In this document: positions 41,486-51,390 of the stretch, piece by piece
Position numbering within the stretch: position 1 is the stretch's first letter
How the letters are laid out: each line of letters opens with the position of its first letter
NCBI GenBank assembly: GCA_018697295.1
Contig: JABHTJ010000005.1
Location: 1 to 54,115, forward strand
Source of the DNA: an archaeon
Lineage (GTDB): Archaea > Nanobdellota > Nanobdellia > Pacearchaeales > GW2011-AR1
Direction of reading: 5' to 3'
DNA length: 54,115 nucleotides
The notes under the pieces: model-generated
The model's database searches: none
What the model saw: only the letters and a program-made list of their open reading frames with translations
Told to the model about the DNA's origin: nothing
Program-made: the position numbers and the translations under genes

Positions 41486-43732
41486 ATGGCAGCTGAAAAA
41501 AAGAAACCGCAGGGAATTGAAGTTAAGGTAGCTGAAAGTTTGCAAGAAGACATTAATGAGGGAATTGTTAGAGTTTCTTCGGAAGTAATGAATGAACTAA
41601 AAATTGTTAGTGGAGATTATGTTGAAATTTCTGGAAAGAATTCACTTGTCTTGAAGGCTATGCGCTCTCTTGAATCTGAAATTTATTCTATTCGTCTTGA
41701 CGGGACTACTAGGTCTGATTTAACAACATCTCTTGGAGAAAAAGTTTTTATTTCTAAGGCGGAAGGATTGAAGGAAGCAAAATCGATTACACTTTCTCCC
41801 TTGCAAGAACTTCGATTAAGTAAGGAATCGAATGCTTATTTTCATAGCAAACTTCTTTCACATCCATTAAAACAAAAGCAGACGCTTGTGATTATTGCTA
41901 GCTCTAAAAAACTTGGCTATATTGTTTCAAAGACGATGCCAAAAGGAGCAGTTTATGTTACTCCGAGCACGAAAATTGATTTAGCTGAAGAGGTATACTC
42001 TGGAGATTCTGGGAAACCTGGAATTTATTATGAAGATATTGGTGGACTTAAAGCAGAGATTGAAGGAATTCGTGAAATGGTCGAGCTTCCAATGAAGCAC
42101 CCAGAAGTTTTTGAAAAACTTGGAGTTGGTGCACCAAAAGGAGTTTTATTGACAGGGCCTCCAGGAACTGGAAAGACCTTACTTGCAAAAGCTGTTGCGA
42201 CTGAGACCGATTCAGCATTTTATTCCATTGCAGGTCCAGAAATTATGAGCAAATATTATGGAGAAAGTGAAAAACATATTCGAGAAATTTTTGAGAAGGC
42301 TGAGAAGAATTCTCCTGCGATTGTTTTTATCGACGAGATTGATTCTATTGCTCCAAAACGAGGAGACGGAACTGACCAAACCGAAAAACGAATTGTTGCA
42401 CAGCTACTTACTTTAATGGACGGGATAAAATCGCGTGGACAATTAGTTGTTATGGCTGCAACGAATAGGCCTGAAGATATTGATCCAGCACTTCGTCGCC
42501 CAGGTAGATTTGATAGAGAACTTAAGATTAATCCCCCGATGGAAGAAGGACGAAAGGAGATTTTGCAAATTCATACGCGAGGAATGCCTCTTGACTCTAA
42601 AGTTGATTTTGACGAAATTGCACGAAAGACTATTGGCTTTACTGGAGCAGACTTGGAAGTTTTGTGTAAGGAAGCTGCATTAAAATCTATTAAACCACAT
42701 TTTGAAAAGTTGAAAAATATGGATGAGAAAGTTCCTGCAGAGATTTTAGAAAGTATTCAAGTTTCAAAAGAACATTTTTTAGCGTCGCTGGCACATATTG
42801 AACCCTCTGCTATGCGAGAAGTTTTGATTAATAAGCCACATGTAAAATGGAGTGATGTTGGAGGACTTGGTGAAGCTAAGGAAAAACTTAGGGAACTTGT
42901 TGAGTTGCCATTAATTCGTCCAGACTTATTTGAAACTGCCGGAATAAAACCTTCTAAAGGAGTTTTACTAACTGGAGCTCCTGGAACTGGAAAAACATTA
43001 CTTGCGAAAGCAATTGCAACTGAATCAAATGCGAATTTTATTTCTGTTAAAGGGCCAGAGCTTGTTTCAAAGTGGGTTGGAGAATCTGAAAAACATGTTA
43101 GAGAAATTTTTAAGAAAGCGCGACAAGTTGCTCCATCAATTATTTTCTTTGATGAATTTGATAGTATTTCTAAGTCGCGAGGAAGTTCAATGAATGACTC
43201 TGGAGAAAAAATTGTTAATCAGTTACTGACAGAACTTGATGGTGTTGAAGAGCTTGAAAAAGTTGTAATTATTGCAGCGACTAATCGCCCAGAATTAATT
43301 GATCCAGCACTTATTCGACCTGGAAGAATCGATTCTATTATTGATTTGAAAATTCCGGATAAAGAAACTCGGCGAGAAATTTTTAAAGTACATACAAGAA
43401 ATATGCCTTTGGAAAAATCTGTTAATGTAGAAGATTTTGTTTCTAAGATGGATGGTTGGACTGGGGCGGAAATTGAATCTCTTGCTCGTGAGGCCGGAAT
43501 GAAAGCGATTAAGCGATTTTACAAGGCTGGTTCTAAGGATGCGATGAAGATTAGCAAAGAAGATTTTGATTTAGCTTTTGGAGAGTTAGAAAAAACTCGA
43601 AATGTTGCTCAGGGTTCGAGCGTGAGTAGTATGCCCGATATGAGTAAGCTTGCTGAAATGCAAAAAGACTTGGAGAAGAATGTTGGGGAAAAAAATCTTA
43701 TAACTTATAAGAAGAAAGTTAAGAAAAAATAA
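41486..43732 (+). CDS. CDC48/VAT-type AAA ATPase, copy B
   Basis: About 748 residues from ATG 41486; the longer frame from 41465 overlaps hsp20. The N-domain has no GF-rich insertion. D1 Walker A is GPPGTGKT (224-231) with [10 protein letters not shown]2 Walker A is GAPGTGKT (about 497-504), with Walker B reading IIFFDEFDS where DEIDS is usual. D2 Arg-finger region [17 protein letters not shown] is intact. The C-terminal tail is Lys-rich (YKKKVKKK) and has no HbYX. It is co-transcribed with hsp20, one base apart. It is a diverged paralogue of copy A. Confidence 0.97.
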   Translation: MAAEKKKPQGIEVKVAESLQEDINEGIVRVSSEVMNELKIVSGDYVEISGKNSLVLKAMRSLESEIYSIRLDGTTRSDLTTSLGEKVFISKAEGLKEAKSITLSPLQELRLSKESNAYFHSKLLSHPLKQKQTLVIIASSKKLGYIVSKTMPKGAVYVTPSTKIDLAEEVYSGDSGKPGIYYEDIGGLKAEIEGIREMVELPMKHPEVFEKLGVGAPKGVLLTGPPGTGKTLLAKAVATETDSAFYSIAGPEIMSKYYGESEKHIREIFEKAEKNSPAIVFIDEIDSIAPKRGDGTDQTEKRIVAQLLTLMDGIKSRGQLVVMAATNRPEDIDPALRRPGRFDRELKINPPMEEGRKEILQIHTRGMPLDSKVDFDEIARKTIGFTGADLEVLCKEAALKSIKPHFEKLKNMDEKVPAEILESIQVSKEHFLASLAHIEPSAMREVLINKPHVKWSDVGGLGEAKEKLRELVELPLIRPDLFETAGIKPSKGVLLTGAPGTGKTLLAKAIATESNANFISVKGPELVSKWVGESEKHVREIFKKARQVAPSIIFFDEFDSISKSRGSSMNDSGEKIVNQLLTELDGVEELEKVVIIAATNRPELIDPALIRPGRIDSIIDLKIPDKETRREIFKVHTRNMPLEKSVNVEDFVSKMDGWTGAEIESLAREAGMKAIKRFYKAGSKDAMKISKEDFDLAFGELEKTRNVAQGSSVSSMPDMSKLAEMQKDLEKNVGEKNLITYKKKVKKK

Positions 43733-43733
43733 A

Positions 43734-44642
43734 TTATTCTCTTGTAGTGCAATATGCTTTTCCGTCGCTGATTACAAATAAATTTTCACATTGAGCTACT
43801 GGTTTTTTTGTTTTTTCTATTAATTTTGGATATTCATAAAAGATTCCTTGCTTTTTTAGTGAAGCGAAAATGAATTTTAACTTCGTAAATCCTTCTCGTT
43901 CAAGCCATCGCATGCAAAATGGTCTTGTTTTAAAATTTTCTTTAATATATTCGACCACTTTTCTTGCTTCTTTATCTCTGGCTGGCGCTTCAGAATTAAT
44001 TGAATAGATTCCTCCACCCTCTCCGGAATAAATTTTTCCATTTCCAGTTGTTAAGAAGGGTTCTACTGCAAACGCCATTTCATCTAGTTTATTTTCACTA
44101 TCATTTCGATAGTTTGGAATGGTTAGTCCTGCATGAATCATATCTTTTCCAACCATATGGCCTGAAAGTCCGTCGATTAACGCAAATTTATTGTCATGTT
44201 TTTCATTTGCTTCATCTAAAACATCCATTACTGCATCTCCAATATTCGAAACTTTAATTCCTGGCTTGACAGTTCTTATTACTGCTTCTTGCATTTCCTT
44301 ATTTATCTCGACTAAATCTTTATGACGATTATCTTCAGTCAAATCAAAAGATATTGCTGTGTCTGCGAAGAACCCATTTACGGTTATTCCGACGTCAAAT
44401 TTTAGAAGACCTGTTGCTACTTCTTTGCTTGTTGAATCTGGAGTAAAATGTGCGGCTACCTCATCGATAGATAGATTTACTGGAAAGCCAAGTTCTCCCC
44501 CGAGTTCGATTATCTTATCGTCAACTTTTCTTGCAATTTCGATTAATGGAACGCCAGGTTTAATGATTTCTCTCGCATATCTTTTTACAGCTTGCGCTAT
44601 TTCCCCTGCTTTTATGTAAGAGTTAAGTTCTTTAGAGTCCAT
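43734..44642 (-). CDS. map: Methionine aminopeptidase type II
   Basis: 302 residues, archaeal/eukaryotic type II, recognised by the ~60-residue helical insert before the last metal ligands. Metal-binding residues: D in KFDVGIT and FFADTA, H in IHAGLTIP, E in FAVEPF, E in AQCENLF. It removes the initiator Met when residue 2 is small. Thr2 of the proteasome-like protein at 36509 would be such a substrate. It converges on CDC48 copy B with one base between stops. Confidence 0.96.
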   Translation of the reverse strand: MDSKELNSYIKAGEIAQAVKRYAREIIKPGVPLIEIARKVDDKIIELGGELGFPVNLSIDEVAAHFTPDSTSKEVATGLLKFDVGITVNGFFADTAISFDLTEDNRHKDLVEINKEMQEAVIRTVKPGIKVSNIGDAVMDVLDEANEKHDNKFALIDGLSGHMVGKDMIHAGLTIPNYRNDSENKLDEMAFAVEPFLTTGNGKIYSGEGGGIYSINSEAPARDKEARKVVEYIKENFKTRPFCMRWLEREGFTKLKFIFASLKKQGIFYEYPKLIEKTKKPVAQCENLFVISDGKAYCTTRE

Positions 44643-44680
44643 TTTATTTTTAAGAGAATGAGATTTTTAATGTTGTTGGT

Positions 44681-45187
44681 TTAGATTGTCTGAGATTTTC
44701 TTCTTCTCTCTTTTGGTAAAAATGCATAGATTGTTTTTCCAATGTCACCGATTTTTCCGGTTCCGATAAAATCTTTTTTGTCCGAAGATTTTATGATTAC
44801 GAAACCTTCGAAGTTTTCTTTTTGTTGTTCATCCGTTAACTCGATATTTTTCCCTTTGAACCATTCTTCTTCTTGCTCTTCAGTTAATGTAATTATTTTT
44901 TGTGTTATTTGGTCTTTCCAAGTGTGAAGTCCATCAAGGCTTATTCTTGTTTCTTGTTTTCCAATTTTTTTATTGATTGCATCTTTTGCTACATATAATC
45001 CAACTCCTTCTATTGGCAAAATTCTCCAGAGGTCGTAGATTTCTTCAGTAGATAAACTTCCAGAATATGCGCGAATTCGTTCTCTTCCAGTTCTAACTAA
45101 AAGTTCTGGAATTTTTTTAATGCCGAACTCTTCTAGATTTTGAATTATCTTTTTCTTCTTTGCTTTGTTTAAGATTTCTATTTTCAT
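44681..45187 (-). CDS. NOL1/NOP2/Fmu-associated PUA-like protein
   Basis: 168 residues. The N-terminal half has a Lys-rich start (NKAKKKKIIQNLEEFGI) and ILLVRTGRERIRAYSGSLST; the C-terminal half carries FEGFVIIKSSDKKDFIGTGKIG, a PUA-like RNA-binding pattern seen in archaeal partners of NSUN methyltransferases. The gene overlaps the upstream methyltransferase gene by four bases, so it is translationally coupled and very likely helps it bind tRNA or rRNA. Family by pattern and context. Confidence 0.7.
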   Translation of the reverse strand: MKIEILNKAKKKKIIQNLEEFGIKKIPELLVRTGRERIRAYSGSLSTEEIYDLWRILPIEGVGLYVAKDAINKKIGKQETRISLDGLHTWKDQITQKIITLTEEQEEEWFKGKNIELTDEQQKENFEGFVIIKSSDKKDFIGTGKIGDIGKTIYAFLPKERRRKSQTI

Positions 45188-46242
45188 TCTTTAATCTCCT
45201 CGCTTAATTTCTTAATCTTTGCAACGAAAAAGCCGTCGGTGTCGTTGTCTTGTGGATAGAGTCTTAAACATTTTTTTAATTCCGAGCTCATTTTTGTATC
45301 TTCCCAATCGCAAATTCCTTCCCTAAATTTTAATGGAAGATTAATTGATTCAATTTGTAAATCATATTTTTCTAAGAGATAATTTACAATAGCTTCATTT
45401 TCTTCAGGTGCTAAGGTGCAAGTTGAATAAATCATTTCTCCATTTACTCTTAGAAGTGGAATTGCTGCATCAGCTAATCTTTTTTGTATTGATGCAATTT
45501 TTTTAATCATATGTTTGTTCCAGATAAGAAATGTTTTTGGGCTTTTACGAAGTGTTCCTTCTCCTGAACAGGGCGCGTCTACTAAAATTTTATCGAATTT
45601 GATTTTTGATTTTTTTAGAAGATTGTTGCATAGTGCGACCCCATCTTTTCTTGTAACAATTGTGTTCATTACTCCACATCGTTCGAGATTTGAGTTTAAT
45701 ATTCCAATTCTTCCCATGCTTACTTCGTTTGCAATTATCGTTCCGCGGTTATTCATCATCGCTGCTGCCTGAGTTGTTTTGCTTCCAGGGCTTGCGCAAA
45801 GATCCAAGATTATATCTCCTTCTTCTGGTTTTAAAATTAACATTGGAAGCATGGAGGAAATTTCTTGAACATAATAATATCCTAGCAAGTGTTCTTTGGT
45901 TTTTCCTAGTTCTCCAGGATTTAGTTCATTTTGTATAGTCATTATTTCGGGATTTTTTGGAAAAGGTTGTTTTAATTTCCATCCATAATCTTCTAGACGA
46001 AATTTTAACTCTTTAACCGAAATTTTAAGCGTGTTGCATCGAATCGAGTTTGGTGTTTTTGTGTAAGAAATTTCAAAGAACTTTTCTGCATCTGCTTTTC
46101 CAATTAGTTTTTCCATACGTTCTCGAAATTCTTCCTTGATTGGAAATCTGTTTTTGAGATACTCTGAATATTCTTGTTTTTTGAGTGGTTTTTTTTCTTT
46201 TGAAGGTGACCCAGCTTCTATTTTTGATAATTCATTTTCCAT
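45184..46242 (-). CDS. NOL1/NOP2/Sun-family RNA cytosine-C5 methyltransferase
   Basis: 352 residues. Rossmann methyltransferase: motif I DLCASPGSKTTQAAA, VDAPCSGEGTLRKSP (motif IV with its Cys), and IYSTCTLAPEENEAIV (motif VI with the catalytic Cys). The two Cys are the resolving and attacking residues of RNA m5C enzymes. The N-terminal 90 residues hold the RNA-binding part without a PUA domain, which the coupled gene at 44681 seems to supply. It methylates tRNA or rRNA cytosines using S-adenosylmethionine. Divergent from the DUF202 gene. Confidence 0.94.
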   Translation of the reverse strand: MENELSKIEAGSPSKEKKPLKKQEYSEYLKNRFPIKEEFRERMEKLIGKADAEKFFEISYTKTPNSIRCNTLKISVKELKFRLEDYGWKLKQPFPKNPEIMTIQNELNPGELGKTKEHLLGYYYVQEISSMLPMLILKPEEGDIILDLCASPGSKTTQAAAMMNNRGTIIANEVSMGRIGILNSNLERCGVMNTIVTRKDGVALCNNLLKKSKIKFDKILVDAPCSGEGTLRKSPKTFLIWNKHMIKKIASIQKRLADAAIPLLRVNGEMIYSTCTLAPEENEAIVNYLLEKYDLQIESINLPLKFREGICDWEDTKMSSELKKCLRLYPQDNDTDGFFVAKIKKLSEEIKE

Positions 46243-46326
46243 AATTTTTTGAGGAGAAATGCTCTTTTAATGGTTTTGTATTGCTTTTCTCGAAAGTTAT
46301 TTAAAGAAACTTGAATAGTTTAGACT

Positions 46327-46578
46327 ATGAAAAAAGAAGGTGGAAGAAGAGATCATCTAGCTGAACAAAGAACTCATCTTGCGAATGAGCGGACATTGCT
46401 TGCTTACTGGCGGACCGCATTTTCATTTTTTATTCTTGCTGCATTTATTTCTAAGTTTTCTGACTCAGATTATTCTGCGATTTCAACTTCTGCGTTCGCT
46501 ATTTTTTCAGTAGTGATTTTTATCTATGGTTTTGTTCGATTTAGAAAATATCATCGAGAAATTTTAGCAGTTAAGTAA
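46327..46578 (+). CDS. DUF202 small membrane protein
   Basis: 83 residues. The motif RTHLANERTLLAYWRTAFSF (19-38) is the DUF202 signature, followed by two further helices (about 43-66). The N-terminal 15 residues are basic and cytoplasmic. Members are small membrane proteins of unknown function. A TTATTTAAAG box near 46297-46306 lies about 25 bases before the ATG. It converges on the membrane gene ending at 46584. Confidence 0.9.
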   Translation: MKKEGGRRDHLAEQRTHLANERTLLAYWRTAFSFFILAAFISKFSDSDYSAISTSAFAIFSVVIFIYGFVRFRKYHREILAVK

Positions 46579-46583
46579 TTAAT

Positions 46584-47219
46584 TTAATGACTATGCACGC
46601 AACATCCGGAATCTTTTTTTAGAAATAGTAATGGGAAAATTATATCACTTATGCTACATGGAATGTAGACGACTATGAAAACTATAATTATTAGCAGAAG
46701 TATACTCGCAAAAGTTAGTGTTGGTGTAAATGCTAAGACATAGAATAGGCTTGCGATGACTGATAAGAATACGTGGAGATTGTGAGATAATTTAAAAGTT
46801 GCATGGAATTTTTGTGAAAAGATTCCGATAAAAGTTCCGGCTAATGCGATTAATGCAATTTTTATTGGTTCTTCGATTAGTGGCAAGTGAAAACTTATTT
46901 TTAGGAAGAATAATTTTCCGATTAAGAATGGAAATAATACATCGCTTACGCTTCCTACAATGATTGCTCCGAGAAATCCGAGGATTATTGCAGTTGTTTT
47001 TGATTTTTTATACTTGTAATAAAGTGCAGAGGTCGCTATTGCTGAGACAAAAATATGCCCGATATGAAATAGTTCAAATGTTGAGGTGATTTTTGGAGAG
47101 GAAAATGAAACTCCTGCAATAAATAAAAAGGTTATAATAATTCCTGCAATAATCCCTGTTATGAAAGTGAATGGAAAGTGGTGTTTTAATTCATGGAGTA
47201 TTTCTTGTTTTTTTGTCAT
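46584..47219 (-). CDS. Polytopic membrane protein with CCVHSH tail
   Basis: 211 residues with about six transmembrane helices. Positions rich in His occur at helix ends: LHHFPF-like KHHF near residue 13, HIGH (about 52-55), HATFKLSHNLH (about 140-150). The C-terminus ends D-S-G-C-C-V-H-S-H. Together they look like metal-binding sites. No family is certain; it resembles small permease-like archaeal membrane proteins that may bind divalent metal. It lies downstream of polB on the same strand with 48 bases between. Confidence 0.6.
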   Translation of the reverse strand: MTKKQEILHELKHHFPFTFITGIIAGIIITFLFIAGVSFSSPKITSTFELFHIGHIFVSAIATSALYYKYKKSKTTAIILGFLGAIIVGSVSDVLFPFLIGKLFFLKISFHLPLIEEPIKIALIALAGTFIGIFSQKFHATFKLSHNLHVFLSVIASLFYVLAFTPTLTFASILLLIIIVFIVVYIPCSISDIIFPLLFLKKDSGCCVHSH

Positions 47220-47267
47220 AGAGGAGAATAGGAATATCAGTTTTTAGAGTTTATGTTTGGAGCCTTA

Positions 47268-49682
47268 CTAAAATAATTTCTTTTGACTCTCGCCATCTGC
47301 AATTTCGGCTATATTTACATCAAATACTTCAAATATATTTTCAACCGCGGGTAAAACTTGATGATTAAGATAATAATTTACATCGTATTTTTTATTATCT
47401 CCAGGTAAAAAAACTCTATCGCCAATTCGTTTGGACTTTCCGGAAATTTCTCCGACATAATATTCGATTATTGTTCCTGTGGCGACCGGAAGTCCTTTTG
47501 CCTTAATCTTTTTTGCTGCAACAACATGAGGACCTTCTGCCTTGTATTCATTAATTGGTCTTCGAAGTTGTGTTTTAATAATTAAATCTTTTAACGCTAC
47601 CTTTCTATTCTTTAGATTCTCAATTGTTTTTTTTGTTTCTAGAAGTGCTTTAGTTTTATTTCCGTCTTCGAGAACATGAGTTAAAACATTACTTTGCAAT
47701 TTTCTTGTTAATTGACACCAATCTCTTCGTACTGTTTCAAAACCTCTAATTTTTACTTTCCCTTCTTCATCTAAGAGTGCATATTTTTTCTTTGCTCCAC
47801 GAGTTGAATCTCGGCCACTCACAAAAATTCCCCGTTGGAAAAAATCTTCTAAATCAAGCTCCATAATTCCGGGAAGAGAGTCATTTATTTTTTTAAGAAT
47901 TGTAAGCATTTCTTTTTTGGTTTTTTTGTTTCTCAAGACAACTACGGAATCTGTATCCCCATAGATTACTTGACAATTTTCTTTTTCCATTTGTGAAATC
48001 GTGTTTTGGATATTATCTCTTGCAAATTTTGCCGTTGCTGCGGCTGCCTCTCGGCAATAATACCTTCCGCCAAAATATGCTTGATAGCCGTAACTTGCAT
48101 TAGCCAGTAATTTATACGCATTACTTCTTGCCCTCAAATACCCAGATTTATTTTTTGCATATTCTTTTTTGTGTTTTTTTCTTTTCTCAATAATTTCAGA
48201 AATTAGTGTTGGAAAAAATCCCAAATTTTTTGAAGACTTGAAAGTCCCATCTTTTTTAATTGTTGATTTTGATAAATTGTAGCTGACAATTACTGAAGCA
48301 TACATGCTCGTGAAATCAAACATTGCAATTCCCTCATAAAGTCCGGGTGTTGGTTCAAATACAAATGCTCCTTCGAATTTTCCCATTGCCCTTCTTCTCC
48401 CAATTTCTTCAGGGCCAGGTCTTTTTTCTGCTATTTCGTCGAACCTATCTAAATTGTGGAGAAGATAATTTTCTACATGGGTCGCCATCCTGCTCCTAGA
48501 AATATTGAATAGAGGTTCTTTGATAATCTGAGTGAATTCAAACATGTCTGGCCAGATTTTTTGAAATAAATCATAAGTTACTTTTGTATCTTGAAGATTA
48601 TAGGAATAAAATTCTTTCCATTCTTCTTCAGTTAAATTTTCCAAATCATTTAATTTTGAGAAATCAAAATCTTCTTTTTGATCACCAATTAATTCTTTTG
48701 CTACCTCGTTTAATGATAGAGATTCTGACTTGAGATATTGAGAGTATACTGCTGAAATGAAACGATAAATATCAATATGCAAGATCCCATTGATTTTTCC
48801 CGTGGGAATTCTTCCCCTCGTAAATTGAGGCCCTTTCCTATCAAGTCCAACATCAAGAATTGCCTTATGTTTTTGTGCGGCAGTTTTAAGATAGGGTAAA
48901 TCAAATCCGTCGCTGAAATAGCCAGTTAAAACATCTGGATTTATTTTGTTCACTTCATCTGCGAATGCCTCTAGCATATCTTTTTGAGAATCGAATAATT
49001 CTACGTATTCTTGAGGTTTTTTTACCTTTTTCCATGTTAGAACTTTTTTGTAATTTTTTCCATATAGTGCAATCATCAAGACATCTCCCTTCCCTACTTC
49101 TCGCCCATTTGTTTCGATATCGTAGGCCAGCACTGTTGGGACATAAGGTTCTTGATTTTTTGAGAGAATTATTTTTTTTGCATAGATTACTTGTCCTACT
49201 TCAAGACCTTGAGCGATCCCAGAGAATTCTTCGAGAGTTACAATGGAACCTTCTACGTCATATCTTTTTAGTGGCTCGATATTTTTTTCCTTGATATACT
49301 TAGTAATAAGATTGATATCGAACTCTCTTCGAACACTAATATCTTTATTTTCTCCAATTTCTGAAACGATATCTTGCAAATCCTTATGGTTATTTGTGAA
49401 TACTTGAATTGCAGTTACAGCTTGACCCAAATATTTTTTCTTTTGTATATTTGTTTTGGTAATTGTTGACGTTCTCGAGGATTTTTCTATTTTGATTTTT
49501 GAAATTTTTTTTATTACTTTTTTTGCATCTGCTTGTGGTTCGAGAACTATCCAGAAGTTTGGCTCATAGTCATCAATTATACAAATTTTTTTACCTTTTG
49601 AATTCTTTCCGATGAGTTGGACATAATTCTTTCCTTCGTAATCGAAATAATCGTAATCTAGTGGGATGAAGCTTGTTTTCAT
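47268..49682 (-). CDS. polB: Family B DNA polymerase
   Basis: 804 residues. 3'-5' exonuclease: ExoI YDIETNG (about 188), ExoII DVLTGYFSDGFDLPYL and ExoIII YNLQDTKVTYDL. Polymerase motif A is FDFTSMYASVIVSYNL (canonical D-F-x-S-L-Y-P-S-I-I, here with Ala for Pro), motif B ANASYGYQAYFGGRYYC, motif C YGDTDSV. The KKYALLDEEGKVKIRGFE segment is the KKRY-like thumb motif. The C-terminus Q-K-K-L-F is a likely short PCNA-binding (PIP) tail. It is the probable replicative or repair polymerase; no small/large PolD genes appear here. Confidence 0.97.
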   Translation of the reverse strand: MKTSFIPLDYDYFDYEGKNYVQLIGKNSKGKKICIIDDYEPNFWIVLEPQADAKKVIKKISKIKIEKSSRTSTITKTNIQKKKYLGQAVTAIQVFTNNHKDLQDIVSEIGENKDISVRREFDINLITKYIKEKNIEPLKRYDVEGSIVTLEEFSGIAQGLEVGQVIYAKKIILSKNQEPYVPTVLAYDIETNGREVGKGDVLMIALYGKNYKKVLTWKKVKKPQEYVELFDSQKDMLEAFADEVNKINPDVLTGYFSDGFDLPYLKTAAQKHKAILDVGLDRKGPQFTRGRIPTGKINGILHIDIYRFISAVYSQYLKSESLSLNEVAKELIGDQKEDFDFSKLNDLENLTEEEWKEFYSYNLQDTKVTYDLFQKIWPDMFEFTQIIKEPLFNISRSRMATHVENYLLHNLDRFDEIAEKRPGPEEIGRRRAMGKFEGAFVFEPTPGLYEGIAMFDFTSMYASVIVSYNLSKSTIKKDGTFKSSKNLGFFPTLISEIIEKRKKHKKEYAKNKSGYLRARSNAYKLLANASYGYQAYFGGRYYCREAAAATAKFARDNIQNTISQMEKENCQVIYGDTDSVVVLRNKKTKKEMLTILKKINDSLPGIMELDLEDFFQRGIFVSGRDSTRGAKKKYALLDEEGKVKIRGFETVRRDWCQLTRKLQSNVLTHVLEDGNKTKALLETKKTIENLKNRKVALKDLIIKTQLRRPINEYKAEGPHVVAAKKIKAKGLPVATGTIIEYYVGEISGKSKRIGDRVFLPGDNKKYDVNYYLNHQVLPAVENIFEVFDVNIAEIADGESQKKLF

Positions 49683-49803
49683 ATGTTTTTTATGTTTTTG
49701 CGACTTATAGTTCTTTGGAGCTTTGAGAGATTTAGAACTTTAATACTACTCCTAAGATACGACAAATAGAAAACTTTAAATAGTTTCTAGGAGTTTATTG
49801 TTT

Positions 49804-50313
49804 ATGGGAACACAAGGACAATTTGATTTTGGTTGTGATAGAAAGTCTGCTGTTGAAAGGCCTGCTACAAGATTATCTAGAAAAGAAGTTATTATCCCTC
49901 AAGAACATGATTCCCCGAATACTTGCATTGATGCAATTCAAAAGATTGTTGAAGATTCTCATCCTTCGGTTCGTGTTTTGCTTAACGCGACTTACTCTCC
50001 CCTCTGCCCAAATTCCTGCCAAGAGAGCTATACTATCTCACTTGATGCAAAAATGTATCACCACCATAGCGGAGAAGATTTTCATTATTTTCAGCACCAA
50101 ACCTGTCCCAATACTGGAACAAGAACTCACGAGAGAGGAGATGGGAGATTAGACCCAGATACTGAGGCAAAAGATTATTTAGAAAGGGTTATTGGAGAAT
50201 TGCAAGATAGAGGACTATTTACTGCCGAAGGATCTGTTTTTGCGAGACATGAAGAGGCTGAACGAATTTCTCAAGGAAACTTAGAAGATTATCTAGTTCC
50301 CCTGGTTAATTAA
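49804..50313 (+). CDS. Cys/His-rich hypothetical protein
   Basis: 169 residues from ATG 49804. No family recognised. The centre is rich in metal-type ligands: SPLCPNSCQESY, MYHHHSGEDFHYFQH and QTCPNTGTRTHERG, with three Cys and eight or more His within about 60 residues (about 60-120), suggesting a bound metal. No signal peptide; the rest is helical (YLERVIGELQDRGLF). A CTTTAAATAG box about 25-30 bases upstream supports a start near 49804. It lies between polB (divergent) and fen1. Confidence 0.6.
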   Translation: MGTQGQFDFGCDRKSAVERPATRLSRKEVIIPQEHDSPNTCIDAIQKIVEDSHPSVRVLLNATYSPLCPNSCQESYTISLDAKMYHHHSGEDFHYFQHQTCPNTGTRTHERGDGRLDPDTEAKDYLERVIGELQDRGLFTAEGSVFARHEEAERISQGNLEDYLVPLVN

Positions 50314-50353
50314 GAAACAGAAATTATATTAAGGAATTCTTTTTATTTTTATC

Positions 50354-51385
50354 ATGGGAGTTAACATATCGGAGATTATTCCGCGAAAGGAAATCGAGAT
50401 TACTGAATTGAAGGGAAAGGTTGTTGCAATTGATGCATTTAATACGCTTTATCAGTTTTTGACGACGATTCGCCAGCCAGACGGAACCTCTTTGATGGAT
50501 TCTAAGGGGAGAATAACGTCGCATTTATCTGGACTTTTTTATAGGACAATTAATCTGCTTATTGAAGGCGTAAAGCCAGTTTTTGTTTTTGATGGGAAAC
50601 CTCCTGAATTAAAGATGGCTGAACTAGCGAAAAGAAAAGAAGCGAAGATTCGTGCAATGGAAAAATATGAGATTGCGAAAAAAGATGGGGATTCTGGCGA
50701 GATGCGAAAATATTCTGGGCGTTTTGTGAAAATTACTGAGGAGATTATTCAGGAAAGTAAGGACCTTTTGTCTGCGATGGGTGTTCCTTGGATTCAGGCT
50801 GAAAGTGAAGGCGAAGCTGAGGCCTCTGTTCTTGCACGGAATAATATGGTTTGGGCTGCAGCATCTCAAGATTATGATGCTCTTTTATATGGCACTCCAA
50901 TTTTGATTAGAAATCTAACGCTTGCTCGACGAAGGAAAAATGGTGCTGGAATTTATATCGACATTGGAATTGAAAAAATAGAATTTTCCCAAGTTCTTAA
51001 TTCTCTTGGGATTGATCGCGACCAATTAATTTGTCTTGCTATTCTTGTTGGAACTGACTATAATCCTGGCGGAGTAAAAGGTTTGGGCCAAAAAAAATCT
51101 CTTGAAATTGTTCAGAGAAATAAATATCCTCTCGAGATTTTTGATTATGTTGAACGCAATGAATCTCTAGAATTGAATTTTGATTGGAAAATAATTTTTA
51201 AACAATTTAAAGACTATAGCGCTTCTTTTGAAGAAACGATTGTCTTTGGCAAAGTTAATGAAGAAGCTTTAAGAAAATTATTATCTGAACACGATTTTTC
51301 TATTAATCGTATTGATTCTGGCCTTGAAAAATTGCGAAAAATTAATGATAAGAAAAAACAAAAAGGTCTTGGTGATTTTTTTTAA
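50354..51385 (+). CDS. fen: Flap endonuclease 1
   Basis: 343 residues, near the usual 335-345. N-region starts MGVNISEIIPRKEIEI, VVAIDAFNTLYQFL with the first Asp, VFVFDGKPPELK, and the I-region ESEGEAEASVLAR with catalytic Glu. SQDYDALLYG gives the Asp pair, and GTDYNPGGVKGLGQKKSLEIV the H3TH DNA-binding motif. The C-terminus QKGLGDFF is a perfect PCNA-interacting box (Q-x-x-L-x-x-F-F). It removes 5' flaps in Okazaki-fragment maturation and repair, next to polB whose tail also suggests PCNA binding. The Asp pair GTDYN and upstream Asp 27 complete the metal site. Confidence 0.97.
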   Translation: MGVNISEIIPRKEIEITELKGKVVAIDAFNTLYQFLTTIRQPDGTSLMDSKGRITSHLSGLFYRTINLLIEGVKPVFVFDGKPPELKMAELAKRKEAKIRAMEKYEIAKKDGDSGEMRKYSGRFVKITEEIIQESKDLLSAMGVPWIQAESEGEAEASVLARNNMVWAAASQDYDALLYGTPILIRNLTLARRRKNGAGIYIDIGIEKIEFSQVLNSLGIDRDQLICLAILVGTDYNPGGVKGLGQKKSLEIVQRNKYPLEIFDYVERNESLELNFDWKIIFKQFKDYSASFEETIVFGKVNEEALRKLLSEHDFSINRIDSGLEKLRKINDKKKQKGLGDFF

Positions 51386-51390
51386 TTATT

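Noticed and set aside
49749-49795. CTCCTA ... TAGGAG inverted repeat between polB and 49804
   Set aside because: Only six bases per arm with a long spacer in AT-rich DNA; chance cannot be excluded.
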